A stretch of 64,000 nucleotides of DNA from an uncultured Lachnospiraceae bacterium (GCA_910587715.1 CAJUMV010000009.1:1-64000); one strand, 5' to 3'; shown: positions 1 through 9,000, counted from the first letter of the stretch. Made by a program: numbers and translations. Notes: generated by a model not told the origin, from the sequence alone.

Positions 1-20
1 AACCGCTTGACCAACGAGCC
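1..20 (-). tRNA. tRNA-Glu, 5' end only (cut by window edge)
   Basis: Read on the minus strand, these 20 bases match the acceptor stem and D-arm start of Firmicutes tRNA-Glu (starts GGCTCGTTGGTC, continues AAGCGGTT). The anticodon lies outside the window, so the isotype rests on resemblance to remembered tRNA-Glu 5' ends. A good promoter sits just upstream (40-68), which supports a real RNA gene. Confidence 0.6.
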
Positions 21-39
21 ATCTGATTGACACTTGCTT

Positions 40-68
40 ATTCTATTATATTTTTCAGGAGATTGCAA
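40..68 (-). promoter_or_regulatory. Sigma-A-type promoter of the tRNA gene
   Basis: On the minus strand there is a -35 TTGCAA (63-68), a 17-bp spacer and a -10 TAGAAT (40-45). Transcription would start near position 33, about a dozen bases before the mature tRNA 5' end at position 20. Confidence 0.6.
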
Positions 69-102
69 GTACTTTTTTCATTTTTTCTATAAAATATTAC
101 AT

Positions 103-118
103 AAGTCCACCCAGACTT
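103..118 (-). terminator. Weak hairpin after the amino-acid ABC operon
   Basis: AAGTC and GACTT arms with a 6-base loop are followed on the minus strand by an A+T-rich stretch with only TTTT. This is the only terminator-like structure between the ATPase stop at 167 and the tRNA promoter. It is short and may not be functional. Confidence 0.25.
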
Positions 119-166
119 CTTCCCTGCGCTCTCCCCGAACCCGCGTACAAGGCGCAAAACACCCCG

Positions 167-910
167 TCACAGTACTTTACTTAAGAAATCGATTGTTCTC
201 GGCTCCTTCGGATGATCGAGCACCTCCTCAGGTGTCCCCTCCTCGATGATATAGCCTCCCTCCATAAAAATCACGCGGCTTGCAACCTCTCTGGCAAACC
301 CGATCTCATGGGTGACCACGATCATCGTCATGCCGTCCCGCGCCAATTCCTTCATGACCGCGAGCACTTCTCCCACCATCTCCGGATCAAGGGCGCTGGT
401 CGGCTCGTCAAAAAGCATGATATCCGGATTCATTTCCAGTGCACGCGCAATCGCCACGCGCTGCTTCTGTCCGCCGGAAAGCTGGCTGGGATAGGCTCCT
501 GCCTTATCGGAAAGCCCTACCCGCTCCAAAAGCTGCATCGCCTTGTTATTTGCGTCCTCCTTGGAGAGCGTCTTTAGATGAACCGGCGCCAGCGTCATAT
601 TTTTTAACACATTCAGATGGTTAAACAGATTAAAATGCTGGAACACCATGCCGATATTCTCGCGCACCTTATTGATATCCGTGCGTTTATCTGTCACGTC
701 GAAACCGTCGATCACGATCTGCCCGGACGTTGCCTTCTCCAGCTGGTTCAGACACCTGAGAAGGGTGGACTTCCCGCTGCCGGAAGGACCGATCAGCACC
801 ACCACCTCACCCTCGGTCACTTCCAGACTGATGTCCTTTAGCACTTCCAGAGAACCGAAGTTCTTCTTTAAATTCTTCACAGAAATCTTGACATCCGCCT
901 TATCTGCCAC
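167..910 (-). CDS. Polar amino-acid ABC transporter, ATP-binding protein
   Basis: Cytoplasmic ATPase of a GlnQ/HisP-type amino-acid importer, 247 residues with the start chosen here. Visible motifs are Walker A GPSGSGKST (41-49), signature LSGGQKQR (144-151), Walker B IMLFDEP (164-170) and the switch histidine in VVTHE (about 201). The start is set at the GTG at 910 because an ideal Shine-Dalgarno AGGAGG (918-923) lies 7 nt upstream; an in-frame ATG at 928 would put that site inside the gene. The gene overlaps the 3' end of the permease by 11 nt, so the two are probably translationally coupled. It is the last gene of a binding protein-permease-ATPase operon. The family is certain, but the substrate (Gln, Glu, His, Cys or another polar amino acid) cannot be read from the sequence. 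Confidence 0.93.
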   Translation of the reverse strand: MADKADVKISVKNLKKNFGSLEVLKDISLEVTEGEVVVLIGPSGSGKSTLLRCLNQLEKATSGQIVIDGFDVTDKRTDINKVRENIGMVFQHFNLFNHLNVLKNMTLAPVHLKTLSKEDANNKAMQLLERVGLSDKAGAYPSQLSGGQKQRVAIARALEMNPDIMLFDEPTSALDPEMVGEVLAVMKELARDGMTMIVVTHEIGFAREVASRVIFMEGGYIIEEGTPEEVLDHPKEPRTIDFLSKVL

Positions 911-1571
911 GGTTGACCCTCCTCTCAATCTGTTTCGAAACCTTACTCAGTATGGTAATGACGATCAGATACATAATGCCGACGATAGCCCATGCCTGTA
1001 AAGGCTTGAACGTATTGCCCATAACTGTCTTACCCACGTTCGTAAGCTCCGGAAATCCGATCACGGAGAGGATCGACGTATCTTTCAGGGTAATGATAAA
1101 CTGGTTGATGATCGAAGGTATCATCGTGCGCACCGCCTGCGGCACCACAATTAATGCCATTCCCGCGCCGTAGGAGAGCCCGAGGCTCCTGCCTGCCTCC
1201 ATCTGCCCTCTGTCCACGCTCTGGATGCCCGCCCTGACAATCTCCGCCATATACGCGCCACAGTTCATGGAGAGGGCAATCGTGCCCGCCTGCAAGGGAC
1301 TCAGCCTGAAACTCATAATGCCGAGTCCCTGCTGAATAGCCGTCGGAATGCCAAAGTAGATAAAATATGCCAGCACGATGAGCGGCACGCCGCGCACCGC
1401 ATCCACGTAAACTGTGCCGATAAAGTTAAGCGCCCTGTTGTGCCCCACATTCATCAGCCCAAAAATCATGCCGATCACAGAGGCAAACACAAGGGAAAGG
1501 AGGCACAGCAGAAGTGTGTGCCCCATCGCCTTCAAAAGCATTGTCCCGTATGTCTGAATTATCATTACCAT
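900..1571 (-). CDS. Polar amino-acid ABC transporter, permease
   Basis: Integral membrane subunit of 223 residues, the normal size for the HisM/GlnP family. About five hydrophobic segments are visible, and the EAA-type loop that docks on the ATPase lies at about residues 125-145 (EAGRSLGLSYGAGM). It starts at ATG 1571 behind a purine-rich GAAGGAAG; a second ATG two codons later is an alternative. It follows the binding-protein gene by 21 nt and overlaps the ATPase start. Only one permease gene is present, so the membrane channel is probably a homodimer, as is common in this family. Confidence 0.93.
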   Translation of the reverse strand: MVMIIQTYGTMLLKAMGHTLLLCLLSLVFASVIGMIFGLMNVGHNRALNFIGTVYVDAVRGVPLIVLAYFIYFGIPTAIQQGLGIMSFRLSPLQAGTIALSMNCGAYMAEIVRAGIQSVDRGQMEAGRSLGLSYGAGMALIVVPQAVRTMIPSIINQFIITLKDTSILSVIGFPELTNVGKTVMGNTFKPLQAWAIVGIMYLIVITILSKVSKQIERRVNRGR

Positions 1572-1592
1572 AAATTTTTCTTCCTTCTAAAT

Positions 1593-2360
1593 TTATTTCT
1601 CTAAGTATTTTGCTATGATTTCGTCGTACTTGCCGTTCGCCTTAATGTTCTTAAGACCCGCGTTGAACATGTCCAGAAGCTCCTGATTTTCCGCGTTCAT
1701 AATGGCAAAACCGTAAGGCGCGCCCTCGCTCTCCATGCCCTCGGGAATCGTCAGCGCAAGACCGCCGGTCTTGATGGAGTCAGCCATAATCGGCGTATCT
1801 TCCACACACGCCGCAGAGTTGCCTAAAATCACGTCCTGATACATGGTCGGTGAATCCTCAAATACCGTAGTGGTAAACCCGTACTGATCCTTGATGCTCT
1901 CTGCAAAGTCCATACCAGCCGTGCCGTTCTTCACCGCCACGTTCTTGCCCGCAAGGTCTTCAAAGCTCGCAATCGTGCTGCCCTCCGCCACAACAAAGGT
2001 CTGCGTCGCGTCATAATAACCGTCGGAGAAAATCCAGCCGGAATCGATACGCTCCTGCTTGATGGTCGCGCCTGCAATCAGCGCGTCCGCCTGACCTGCC
2101 TGTACTGCTGCCACACCGGCATCCCAGCCGAGACTGTTCAGCTCATATTTAAAGCCCTGGTCTTCCGCAATCGCCGCCAGCACATCCACATCGATACCCA
2201 CAAATTCGCCGTTCTCATCGGTGAACTCAAAGGGGCGGAACACGGTGTCCGTCGCCACAACCCATACCTTGTCGCTCTTTGCACTGCCGTTACCGCCGCC
2301 GCATGCCGTCACGCCAAGAGTCATGCATCCAATCAGAACCATTGCCAGTAATTTTTTCAT
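1593..2360 (-). CDS. Amino-acid ABC transporter substrate-binding lipoprotein
   Basis: Extracellular solute-binding protein family 3 (SBP_bac_3), 255 residues. A lipoprotein signal peptide ends in the lipobox VTAC, with the lipidated Cys at residue 20. It is followed by a Gly-rich linker and a typical start of the ligand-binding fold (VATDTVFRPFEF, then VGIDVDVLAAIAE). The start is the ATG at 2360, preceded by AAAGGAGAGG; an upstream in-frame start at 2384 lacks a ribosome site and would spoil the signal peptide. It is the first gene of the operon, expressed from the promoter at 2451-2479, and a leader hairpin precedes it. Ligand specificity is not deducible by eye. Confidence 0.93.
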   Translation of the reverse strand: MKKLLAMVLIGCMTLGVTACGGGNGSAKSDKVWVVATDTVFRPFEFTDENGEFVGIDVDVLAAIAEDQGFKYELNSLGWDAGVAAVQAGQADALIAGATIKQERIDSGWIFSDGYYDATQTFVVAEGSTIASFEDLAGKNVAVKNGTAGMDFAESIKDQYGFTTTVFEDSPTMYQDVILGNSAACVEDTPIMADSIKTGGLALTIPEGMESEGAPYGFAIMNAENQELLDMFNAGLKNIKANGKYDEIIAKYLEK

Positions 2361-2406
2361 AACTATCCTCTCCTTTTCTACCATAAATGCCTTATTAACA
2401 AGAAAA

Positions 2407-2433
2407 ACGGTGTACTGTTGGCATTGACACCGT
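2407..2433 (-). promoter_or_regulatory. Leader hairpin of the ABC operon (possible attenuator)
   Basis: In the 5' leader between the promoter and the binding-protein start, ACGGTGT and ACACCGT form a perfect 7-bp stem with a 13-base loop. TTTTTCTTGTT follows on the minus strand. This is the layout of a weak intrinsic terminator placed to attenuate the operon. No recognised riboswitch or T-box motif was seen. Confidence 0.4.
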
Positions 2434-2450
2434 CTTTTCCCGCTTTCTTA

Positions 2451-2479
2451 AGTATATGGAGTTTTTCGCCCGTTGTCAA
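2451..2479 (-). promoter_or_regulatory. Strong sigma-A promoter of the amino-acid ABC operon
   Basis: The minus strand has a consensus -35 TTGACA (2474-2479), a 17-bp spacer and a -10 TATACT (2451-2456). The predicted start near 2444 gives a leader of about 85 nt before the ATG at 2360. Confidence 0.75.
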
Positions 2480-2483
2480 GAAC

Positions 2484-2508
2484 TTTGTATACAAACATAC
2501 ATGTATGT
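2484..2508. promoter_or_regulatory. Two adjoining palindromes upstream of the ABC promoter
   Basis: TTTGTATACAAA (2484-2495) is a perfect 12-bp palindrome and ACATACATGTATGT (2495-2508) a perfect 14-bp palindrome. They share one base and lie immediately upstream of the -35 box. The position suits a transcription factor, either an activator or an amino-acid-responsive repressor. The regulator is unknown. Confidence 0.5.
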
Positions 2509-2560
2509 GTTTCGACATTCAGCAGCCGTTTCACAGAAACACTACAAAGCGCAGTCAAGG

Positions 2561-3151
2561 CTACAGTTCTGCCGCCGCGGCAAGAATCATCTCCACCGCC
2601 TTGTCAATTCCCAGCTTCTCCGTATTGACCGTCAAATCAAAGTTTCTCGCGTCGCCGTAGGTCTGTTTGGTATAATACTCGCAATAGCGCTTTCTCGCTT
2701 TGTCCACCGCGCGCACGTCATTTGCCACCTGATCCGCAGGCACCTGATCCATCATCTTCGTCATGCGCTTTACCCGCCAGTCAAATCCGGCGTGCACAAA
2801 CACATTGAGACAATGGTCGAACTCCCGCAGGATATAATCGCCGTTACGCCCCACAATCACGCAGCTTTCTTTATTTGCCAGCTCCCTGATGGCGTCCCGC
2901 TGCGCCTGCCATAGCTCCTCCTCCAGCGGCTTATTGTAGAAGTCAAACAGACTCTGGGCAAAACCGAAATTCTTCGGCACACGCTCGTCCCACCTGCGCA
3001 CCTGCTCGGGCGACAGGCTTTTGCCCGAAACCGCGGTCTTTAAAATGATATCCTTGTCATAATACTCAATGCCCAGCTCCTTTGCCACGCGCCTGCCGAT
3101 CTCACCGCCGCCCGCGCCAAATTCCCTTCCTATCGTGACGATTTTTCTCAT
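2561..3151 (-). CDS. Cytidylate kinase-like family protein
   Basis: A protein of 196 residues of the cytidylate-kinase-like group (AAA_26/Cytidylate_kin2). The N-terminus carries the phosphate-binding stretch TIGREFGAGGGEIGRRVA. It is followed by a YYDKDII segment and a central VGRNGDYIL, as in that family. True Cmk enzymes begin with AIDGP-type loops, so this is probably a paralogue, and its nucleotide substrate is unproven. The start is ATG 3151, with AAAGGAGAG upstream; an in-frame start at 3172 has no comparable site. It stands alone between the terminator after polC and the ABC operon promoter, and no clear promoter of its own was seen. Confidence 0.82.
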   Translation of the reverse strand: MRKIVTIGREFGAGGGEIGRRVAKELGIEYYDKDIILKTAVSGKSLSPEQVRRWDERVPKNFGFAQSLFDFYNKPLEEELWQAQRDAIRELANKESCVIVGRNGDYILREFDHCLNVFVHAGFDWRVKRMTKMMDQVPADQVANDVRAVDKARKRYCEYYTKQTYGDARNFDLTVNTEKLGIDKAVEMILAAAAEL

Positions 3152-3185
3152 GCTATCTCTCCTTTCGTTCAACCCGCGCCATTCG

Positions 3186-3223
3186 CAAAAACGCGCTTTC
3201 AGCGCTCCTCGCTGCTTCGCAGC
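3186..3223 (-). terminator. Terminator-like double hairpin after polC
   Basis: On the minus strand, GCTGC-GAA-GCAGC (3211-3223) is followed by GCGCT-GAA-AGCGC (3193-3205) and then GTTTTT (3186-3191). It lies about 100 nt past the polC stop. The stems are only 5 bp but G+C-rich. The surrounding 3152-3320 has further short inverted repeats and no credible ORF. It resembles intergenic repeat sequence more than a simple spacer. Confidence 0.5.
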
Positions 3224-3320
3224 TTCTTTTGCTCATGAGCGGGCGCTCCCTCAGAGCATCATCTGTCTGTCAAACTCGTGCAAGCACGGTTTGTCCGGCA
3301 GATTCGCTCTGGTTGAACTG

Positions 3321-6300
3321 TTATACCAAATCAAAGATACTAATCTGATTAGACTCCGGGATATTCCCCAACAGTCCGAGCCGGCTCATCAGGTCGGTCA
3401 CCGATTTGGAAACCCTCGTCCGCTCCCAGAAATCATCCTTACTTAGGAACGGCCCGTCCTTTGCTGCCTCCACGATGGCGTCCGCCGCCCTCTCACCCAG
3501 TCCGTCGATGCTGTTTAGGGACGGCATCAGCTTTCCGTCCACGATCTGAAACAGTCTCGACTGCGCCGTAAAAATATCAATCGGTACGAAATCAAAGCCC
3601 CGCGCATACATCTCCTGCACGATCTTCATATCCTTCTGGGTATCCTGCTCCTTCTTGGAAAGCTCGTCGCCTCTGCGCCTGTAATCCTCCATCACGCGCT
3701 CTAAATGCGCCTGTCCCTGGCACATGATCTCATAGGAAAACGCCGACGCGCGGATGCTGAAATACGCCGCGTAATAGGCGAGCGGATAGTTGATCTTACA
3801 GTAGGCGATGCGCCACGCCATCATAACGTAAGCGGCGGCATGTGCCTTGGGGAACATATACTTGATCTTCTTGCAGGAGCCGATATACCAGTCCGGCACC
3901 CCCTGCGCCTTCATCGCGTCAATCCATTCGTCCTTTAAGCCTTTGCCCTTACGCACGCTCTCCATGATGGTGAAGGACAGGGACGGCTCCACCCCCTGCT
4001 GCATCAGATAGATCATAATGTCGTCACGGCAGCAGATCGCCGTGGAAATGGTTGCAAGCCCCTCCTCAATCAGTGTCTGGGCATTGCCCAGCCACACGTC
4101 CGTGCCGTGGGAAAGCCCGGAAATACGCACCAGATCGGTGAAACACTTGGGCTTGGCGTCAATGACCATCTGGATAACAAACTCCGTGCCAAACTCCGGT
4201 ATGCCCAGACACCCCAGCTTACAGCCGCCGATCTGTTCCGGCGTAATCCCCAGCGCGGACGTATCCTGAAAAAGCGACATGACCCCTTTGTCATCCAGAG
4301 GAATCGTCGTCGGGTCAATCCCCGTCAGATCCTGCAGCATACGGATCATGGTCGGATCATCATGCCCCAGAATGTCGAGTTTTAACAGGTTGTGGTCGAT
4401 GGAGTGATAGTCAAAATGGGTGGTGACGATATCCGTTGTCATATCATTTGCGGGATGCTGTACCGGGGTAAAGGAGTTGATATCCTCCCCCACCGGCAGC
4501 ACCACGATGCCGCCGGGATGCTGCCCGGTGCTCCTGCGGATGCCAGTGCAGCCTGTCACAATGCGGTTAATTTCGCACACCCGCTTATGTCTGCCCCGCT
4601 CCTCATAATATTTTTTCACATAACCGTAAGCCGTCTTGTCCGCCAGCGTGCCGATGGTGCCTGCACGATACGTCTGACCGTTACCGAAAATCACTTCCGT
4701 ATATTTATGCGCCTTACTCTGGTACTCACCCGAGAAATTCAGGTCGATATCCGGCTCCTTGTCCCCCTTAAAACCGAGAAACGTCTCAAAGGGAATGTCA
4801 AACCCTTCCTTGTTAAGCGGCGTCCCGCACACCGGGCAGTCCTTGTCCGGCATATCGCACCCCGCACCGCCGCCGTAAGCCTTCACTTCCTCGGAATCAA
4901 AATCATAATAATGGCACTTCGGACACAGATAATGAGGGCTTAGGGAATTTACCTCCGTGATACCCGCCATATTTGCCACAAAGGAGCTTCCCACAGAACC
5001 CCGGGAACCCACCAGATAGCCGTCCTCCACGGACTTCCACACCAGTTTCTGCGCAATGATGTACATCACCGCAAAGCCGTTGGAGATGATGGAATGCAGC
5101 TCCTTCTCCAGCCTGTCCTCCACGATCTTCGGCAGCGTCTCGCCGTACAGCTCATGCGCCCTGTTGTAGCAGATGTCCGTGAGCTGCTTATCGCTGTCCG
5201 CTATGACCGGCGGACATTTATCGGGACGCACCGGCGACATGACCTCAATCATATCCGCAATGAGGTTGGTATTCGTAATCACCACTTCCTCTGCCTTGTC
5301 GCTGCCGAGATAGGAAAACTCTTCCAGCATCTCCTCCGTCGTGCGAAAATACAGGGGCGCCTGATTGTCCGCATCCGGAAAGCCCTGCCCCGCCATAATG
5401 ATGCGCCGATAAATCTCGTCCTCGGGATTCAGGAAATGCACATCGCAGGTAGCGGCGACAGGCTTGTGGAACTGCTCTCCCAGCCGCACAATCTGCCTGT
5501 TGACCTCCATGATATCCTCCATGGAATTGATATCCGGCACCCGTTCCGATTCAATCATAAAGCGGTTGTTGCCAAGCGGCTGTATTTCCAGATAGTCATA
5601 AAAATTCACAAGCCTTGCAATCTCCGCGTCGGACTTTTTCTCCAAAAGCGCTCGGTAAAGCTCCCCCGCCTCGCAGGCGCTCCCCAGAATCAGACCTTCC
5701 CGATACTGCGCAAGCAGGCTCTTGGGAATCCGCGGTCTTCTGGAAAAATAAGACAGATGGGACTCGGACACCAGACGGTAAAGGTTCATCCGCCCCACAT
5801 TGTTCTTAGCGAGAATGATCGCGTGGTAGGTCGGCAATTTTTTGATAATGTCGGGACTCGCCTTTCCTCTGGCATTAATTTGTGCAAGGGTAGTGATGCC
5901 TTCTTTTGCCATCATGGGAATCAGCTTCACGAAAATCTCCGCCGTCGCCTCTGCGTCGTCCACCGCCCGGTGGTGGTTCTCCAACGACACGCCGAGGGTC
6001 TTCGCCACCGCGTCCAGCGTGTGCTTTTTCTGCCCGGGCAGGAGAATCCTCGCAATTCCCACCGTGTCCACGTAAGTAAAGTCATGGGAAATCCCCTGTC
6101 TGTCGCAGTTTTCCATGATAAAGCTCATATCGAACTGGGCGTTGTGCGCCACCAGAATACAGTCACCGCAAAAGGAAAGAAACTGCGGTAAAACCACGTC
6201 AATCTGCTCCGCGCCCATTACCATATCATCTGTTATTCCTGTCAGCTTCTCTATCTCGAAGGGAATCGGCACCAGCGGGTCCACAAAGGTGGAAAAGCGG

Positions 6301-7946
6301 TCCACAATCTTACCGCCGCAGACTTTTACCGCGCCAATCTCAATAATACGATTATTGGTAGGGGAAAAGCCGGTCGTCTCAATATCGAACACCACAAAAT
6401 CCGCCCCGAAATCCTGCCCCTTCTCGTTGGTGGCAATCTCATGCAGATCGTCCACCAGATAAGCCTCCACCCCGTAAATCACCTTGAAAAAGCCCTGCTT
6501 GTCCGGCTCCGGCTCTCCTGCCTCTTTACAGCGGCTTTTCTCCGCCTTCCACAGATCCTCCCACACATGGTTCGCATCGGGAAAGGACTGCACGACCCCG
6601 TGGTCGGTGATGGCTATCGCCGGATGCCCCCATTTGTAGGCGCGCTTTACGATATCCTTCGCCTCGGAGACGCCGTCCATATCGCTCATCTTCGTATGGC
6701 AGTGAAGCTCCACCCGTTTTCTGACGCTCCTGTCCTCGCGGGAAGTCGTAAAGTCGGGGATTTTTTTGATGCCCGCAAGGGAACCGATGGTCAGCTCATG
6801 GTCAAACTTATCGACTGTGGTCATACCTTTTAGCTTGACAAAGGTTCCTTCTTTCATAACACCCGTTATTTCATCAACCTGCTCATTCCGCACAAAAAAT
6901 TTCACCGTCATCGTGTCCGTGAAATCCGTGATATCGTAAATCAGAATGCTCCGCTCATTCTTGATTTCCCGTTTATCCTTGCGAATCACCTTACCCCGAA
7001 TGACCACCTCGCCCATCTCCCCGATAATATCCTCGATGGGCATTGCCTCCTCCTCGAAGTCCCTGCCGTAAATTACGTCAGGATTGTCGGATCGTTTCAA
7101 TGGACGCTTAAAGTCGCCCTTCTCCCTGTCTCTGCCGCCGGAAAACTTTTTGGACGGGGAAGAGCCCCCGCGACCGCCGGGCAGGGACGCATAAGCAGGA
7201 GCCCCGGATGTATCCGGCTGTCCTTCACCTCCGGATTTTTCTACGCCCTCGGATTGTCCCGCGCTTCCAAACTGTCCCGCGCTCTCAGACTGCCCTGCGC
7301 CTCCCGGCGCTTCGACCGCCGTCTGCCCTTGACCCGCAGCCAGTCCGGCGCCCTTCATCTGCACCGCAAAGCCTGCTCTCGCCGAAATCTCCGCCACCTG
7401 TATGGCAAGACGGCGCTCCTCCTCTTCCTTATTCTTACCCGCCGCCTTCTCCTTATAGGCAAGTTCCACCTGCACCGGAATAGAACAACGTTCGTTATAT
7501 ATCTTTTCCAGAATGCGTGCGAGCTCCCCGCCCTTCTCCCTGCCAAACACCGTGTCCTCCAGCGTCAGCAGCAGCTTGTCCTGCGAAAATTCCATATCCG
7601 CCCTCTTAAACAGGCTGTACTCCACAGGCGACGTCTCCTTAAGCTCTGACAGAATGCTCTCCCGGTAAGCGTCCATCAGCTTCTCCGGGTCATACTGCGA
7701 GGAGAGCGTAAAATGCTCATAAAACTTCACGACAATAGGCATATTCGGGAAAAACTGTTTCCCAATCTCCCGCTCCACCCGGAACACGTCCTCTTTATGA
7801 ATCAAATGCTCGGAAGCGATATAAACGCGCAGAAAATCCTTCCGCTTGGTGCTCGTCACCTTCTCCACCGTGACGTTCTCAAACAGGTCATGCAGTCCCT
7901 TATCCAGTTTTAACGTCGGAAATACCTCAAAAAAAACTTTACTCAT
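3321..7946 (-). CDS. polC: DNA polymerase III alpha subunit, PolC type
   Basis: Replicative polymerase of Firmicutes with built-in proofreading exonuclease, 1,541 residues with the start at ATG 7946. Domains in order: N-terminal domain; a low-complexity Gly/Ser/Gln linker (about 198-277); OB fold (about 310-390); PHP domain beginning HCHTKMSD (about 413); DEDDh exonuclease inserted in PHP (FDIETTGF about 520, HNAQFD, then HRAVDDAEAT); Cys-containing zinc module (CPKC ... CPVC, about 1005-1047); and the palm with PDIDLNFSG (about 1065). The start codon sits inside the last codons of ispG (8-nt overlap), which implies translational coupling; a GGGAGGAG lies about 13 nt upstream. Upstream in-frame starts would add residues unlike the family N-terminus. 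It is the last gene before the terminator at 3186-3223. Confidence 0.97.
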   Translation of the reverse strand: MSKVFFEVFPTLKLDKGLHDLFENVTVEKVTSTKRKDFLRVYIASEHLIHKEDVFRVEREIGKQFFPNMPIVVKFYEHFTLSSQYDPEKLMDAYRESILSELKETSPVEYSLFKRADMEFSQDKLLLTLEDTVFGREKGGELARILEKIYNERCSIPVQVELAYKEKAAGKNKEEEERRLAIQVAEISARAGFAVQMKGAGLAAGQGQTAVEAPGGAGQSESAGQFGSAGQSEGVEKSGGEGQPDTSGAPAYASLPGGRGGSSPSKKFSGGRDREKGDFKRPLKRSDNPDVIYGRDFEEEAMPIEDIIGEMGEVVIRGKVIRKDKREIKNERSILIYDITDFTDTMTVKFFVRNEQVDEITGVMKEGTFVKLKGMTTVDKFDHELTIGSLAGIKKIPDFTTSREDRSVRKRVELHCHTKMSDMDGVSEAKDIVKRAYKWGHPAIAITDHGVVQSFPDANHVWEDLWKAEKSRCKEAGEPEPDKQGFFKVIYGVEAYLVDDLHEIATNEKGQDFGADFVVFDIETTGFSPTNNRIIEIGAVKVCGGKIVDRFSTFVDPLVPIPFEIEKLTGITDDMVMGAEQIDVVLPQFLSFCGDCILVAHNAQFDMSFIMENCDRQGISHDFTYVDTVGIARILLPGQKKHTLDAVAKTLGVSLENHHRAVDDAEATAEIFVKLIPMMAKEGITTLAQINARGKASPDIIKKLPTYHAIILAKNNVGRMNLYRLVSESHLSYFSRRPRIPKSLLAQYREGLILGSACEAGELYRALLEKKSDAEIARLVNFYDYLEIQPLGNNRFMIESERVPDINSMEDIMEVNRQIVRLGEQFHKPVAATCDVHFLNPEDEIYRRIIMAGQGFPDADNQAPLYFRTTEEMLEEFSYLGSDKAEEVVITNTNLIADMIEVMSPVRPDKCPPVIADSDKQLTDICYNRAHELYGETLPKIVEDRLEKELHSIISNGFAVMYIIAQKLVWKSVEDGYLVGSRGSVGSSFVANMAGITEVNSLSPHYLCPKCHYYDFDSEEVKAYGGGAGCDMPDKDCPVCGTPLNKEGFDIPFETFLGFKGDKEPDIDLNFSGEYQSKAHKYTEVIFGNGQTYRAGTIGTLADKTAYGYVKKYYEERGRHKRVCEINRIVTGCTGIRRSTGQHPGGIVVLPVGEDINSFTPVQHPANDMTTDIVTTHFDYHSIDHNLLKLDILGHDDPTMIRMLQDLTGIDPTTIPLDDKGVMSLFQDTSALGITPEQIGGCKLGCLGIPEFGTEFVIQMVIDAKPKCFTDLVRISGLSHGTDVWLGNAQTLIEEGLATISTAICCRDDIMIYLMQQGVEPSLSFTIMESVRKGKGLKDEWIDAMKAQGVPDWYIGSCKKIKYMFPKAHAAAYVMMAWRIAYCKINYPLAYYAAYFSIRASAFSYEIMCQGQAHLERVMEDYRRRGDELSKKEQDTQKDMKIVQEMYARGFDFVPIDIFTAQSRLFQIVDGKLMPSLNSIDGLGERAADAIVEAAKDGPFLSKDDFWERTRVSKSVTDLMSRLGLLGNIPESNQISIFDLV

Positions 7947-9000
7947 TCCAGTGCAAAAGCTCCTCCCGCAGTGTGTCCAGAAGCTCCTGCTCGGGCACTT
8001 TCCTAACAATCTCACCTTTTTTAATCAAAAGCCCCTCACCGATACCGCCTGCAATGCCGATATCAGCCTCCTTTGCTTCTCCGGGGCCATTCACCGCGCA
8101 GCCCATAACAGCCACCTTGATATCTAAGGGAATGTCCTGCACCATTTCCTCCACTTGTGCCGCCAGCGCAATCAAATCAATCTTTGTTCTGCCGCAGGTA
8201 GGACAGGACACCACTTCAATGCCGCCCTTTCTAAGCCCAAGCGTCCGCAAGATCAGCTTGGCGGATTTGATTTCTTCCACGGGGTCGCCAGTCAAAGACA
8301 CCCGGATCGTATCGCCGATGCCCTGGTTTAAAATGATACCCAGACCCACAGCGGACTTGATGTTTCCGCTCATTACCGTTCCCGACTCTGTAATCCCCAC
8401 ATGCAGCGGATAATTCGTCTTTGCCGCCAGAAGCTCATGCGCCTTCACGCACATCATCACATCCGACGACTTGATACTTATGACAAGGTTGTCATATCCG
8501 CAGTCCTCAATGATTCCCACCTTGTCAAGCGCGCTCTCCACGATTCCCTCTGCCGTCACACCGTGATATTTCTCCACAAGCTCGCGCTCCAGAGAGCCGC
8601 TGTTAACCCCCACACGAATCGGAATATTGCGCTCCTTCGCCGCTGACACCACCGCCGACACCTTGTCCTTCCCGCCGATATTACCCGGGTTAATACGGAT
8701 TTTGTCCGCGCCGTTCTCCATCGCCGCAATCGCCATCTTATAGTCAAAATGAATGTCCGCCACCAGCGGGATATGTATCTGCTTCTTAATTTCCGCAAGC
8801 GCCCGCGCCGCCTCCATATGGGGCACCGTGCACCGGATAATCTCGCACCCCGCCCGCTCCAGCCGCAGAATCTGCGCCACCGTCGCCTCCACGTCCTCTG
8901 TAGGCGTATTTGTCATGGACTGCATCAAAATCGGATTTCCCCCGCCAATCTTCCTATCCCCTATTGTAATGACTTTCGTCTGTTCTCTATATGTTCCCAC
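7939..9000 (-). CDS. ispG: 4-hydroxy-3-methylbut-2-enyl diphosphate synthase (GcpE/IspG)
   Basis: The [4Fe-4S] enzyme of the MEP isoprenoid pathway that makes HMBPP from methylerythritol cyclodiphosphate. About 353 residues. Family marks are NPILMQSMTNT near the N-terminus, the cluster cysteines in CPTCGRT (about 264) and GCAVNGPGEA (about 299). The GTG at 9000 is preferred as start because GGAGG lies 5 nt upstream; the in-frame ATG at 9012 (357 residues) has no good ribosome site and overlaps that GGAGG. Both are possible. The stop overlaps the polC start. It belongs to the same pathway as dxr and feeds UppS, both encoded in this window. Confidence 0.95.
   Translation of the reverse strand: MGTYREQTKVITIGDRKIGGGNPILMQSMTNTPTEDVEATVAQILRLERAGCEIIRCTVPHMEAARALAEIKKQIHIPLVADIHFDYKMAIAAMENGADKIRINPGNIGGKDKVSAVVSAAKERNIPIRVGVNSGSLERELVEKYHGVTAEGIVESALDKVGIIEDCGYDNLVISIKSSDVMMCVKAHELLAAKTNYPLHVGITESGTVMSGNIKSAVGLGIILNQGIGDTIRVSLTGDPVEEIKSAKLILRTLGLRKGGIEVVSCPTCGRTKIDLIALAAQVEEMVQDIPLDIKVAVMGCAVNGPGEAKEADIGIAGGIGEGLLIKKGEIVRKVPEQELLDTLREELLHWNE

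Noticed and set aside
5094..6191. Plus-strand reading frame of 365 codons opposite polC
   Set aside because: Antisense to the conserved polymerase; no ribosome site or domain.
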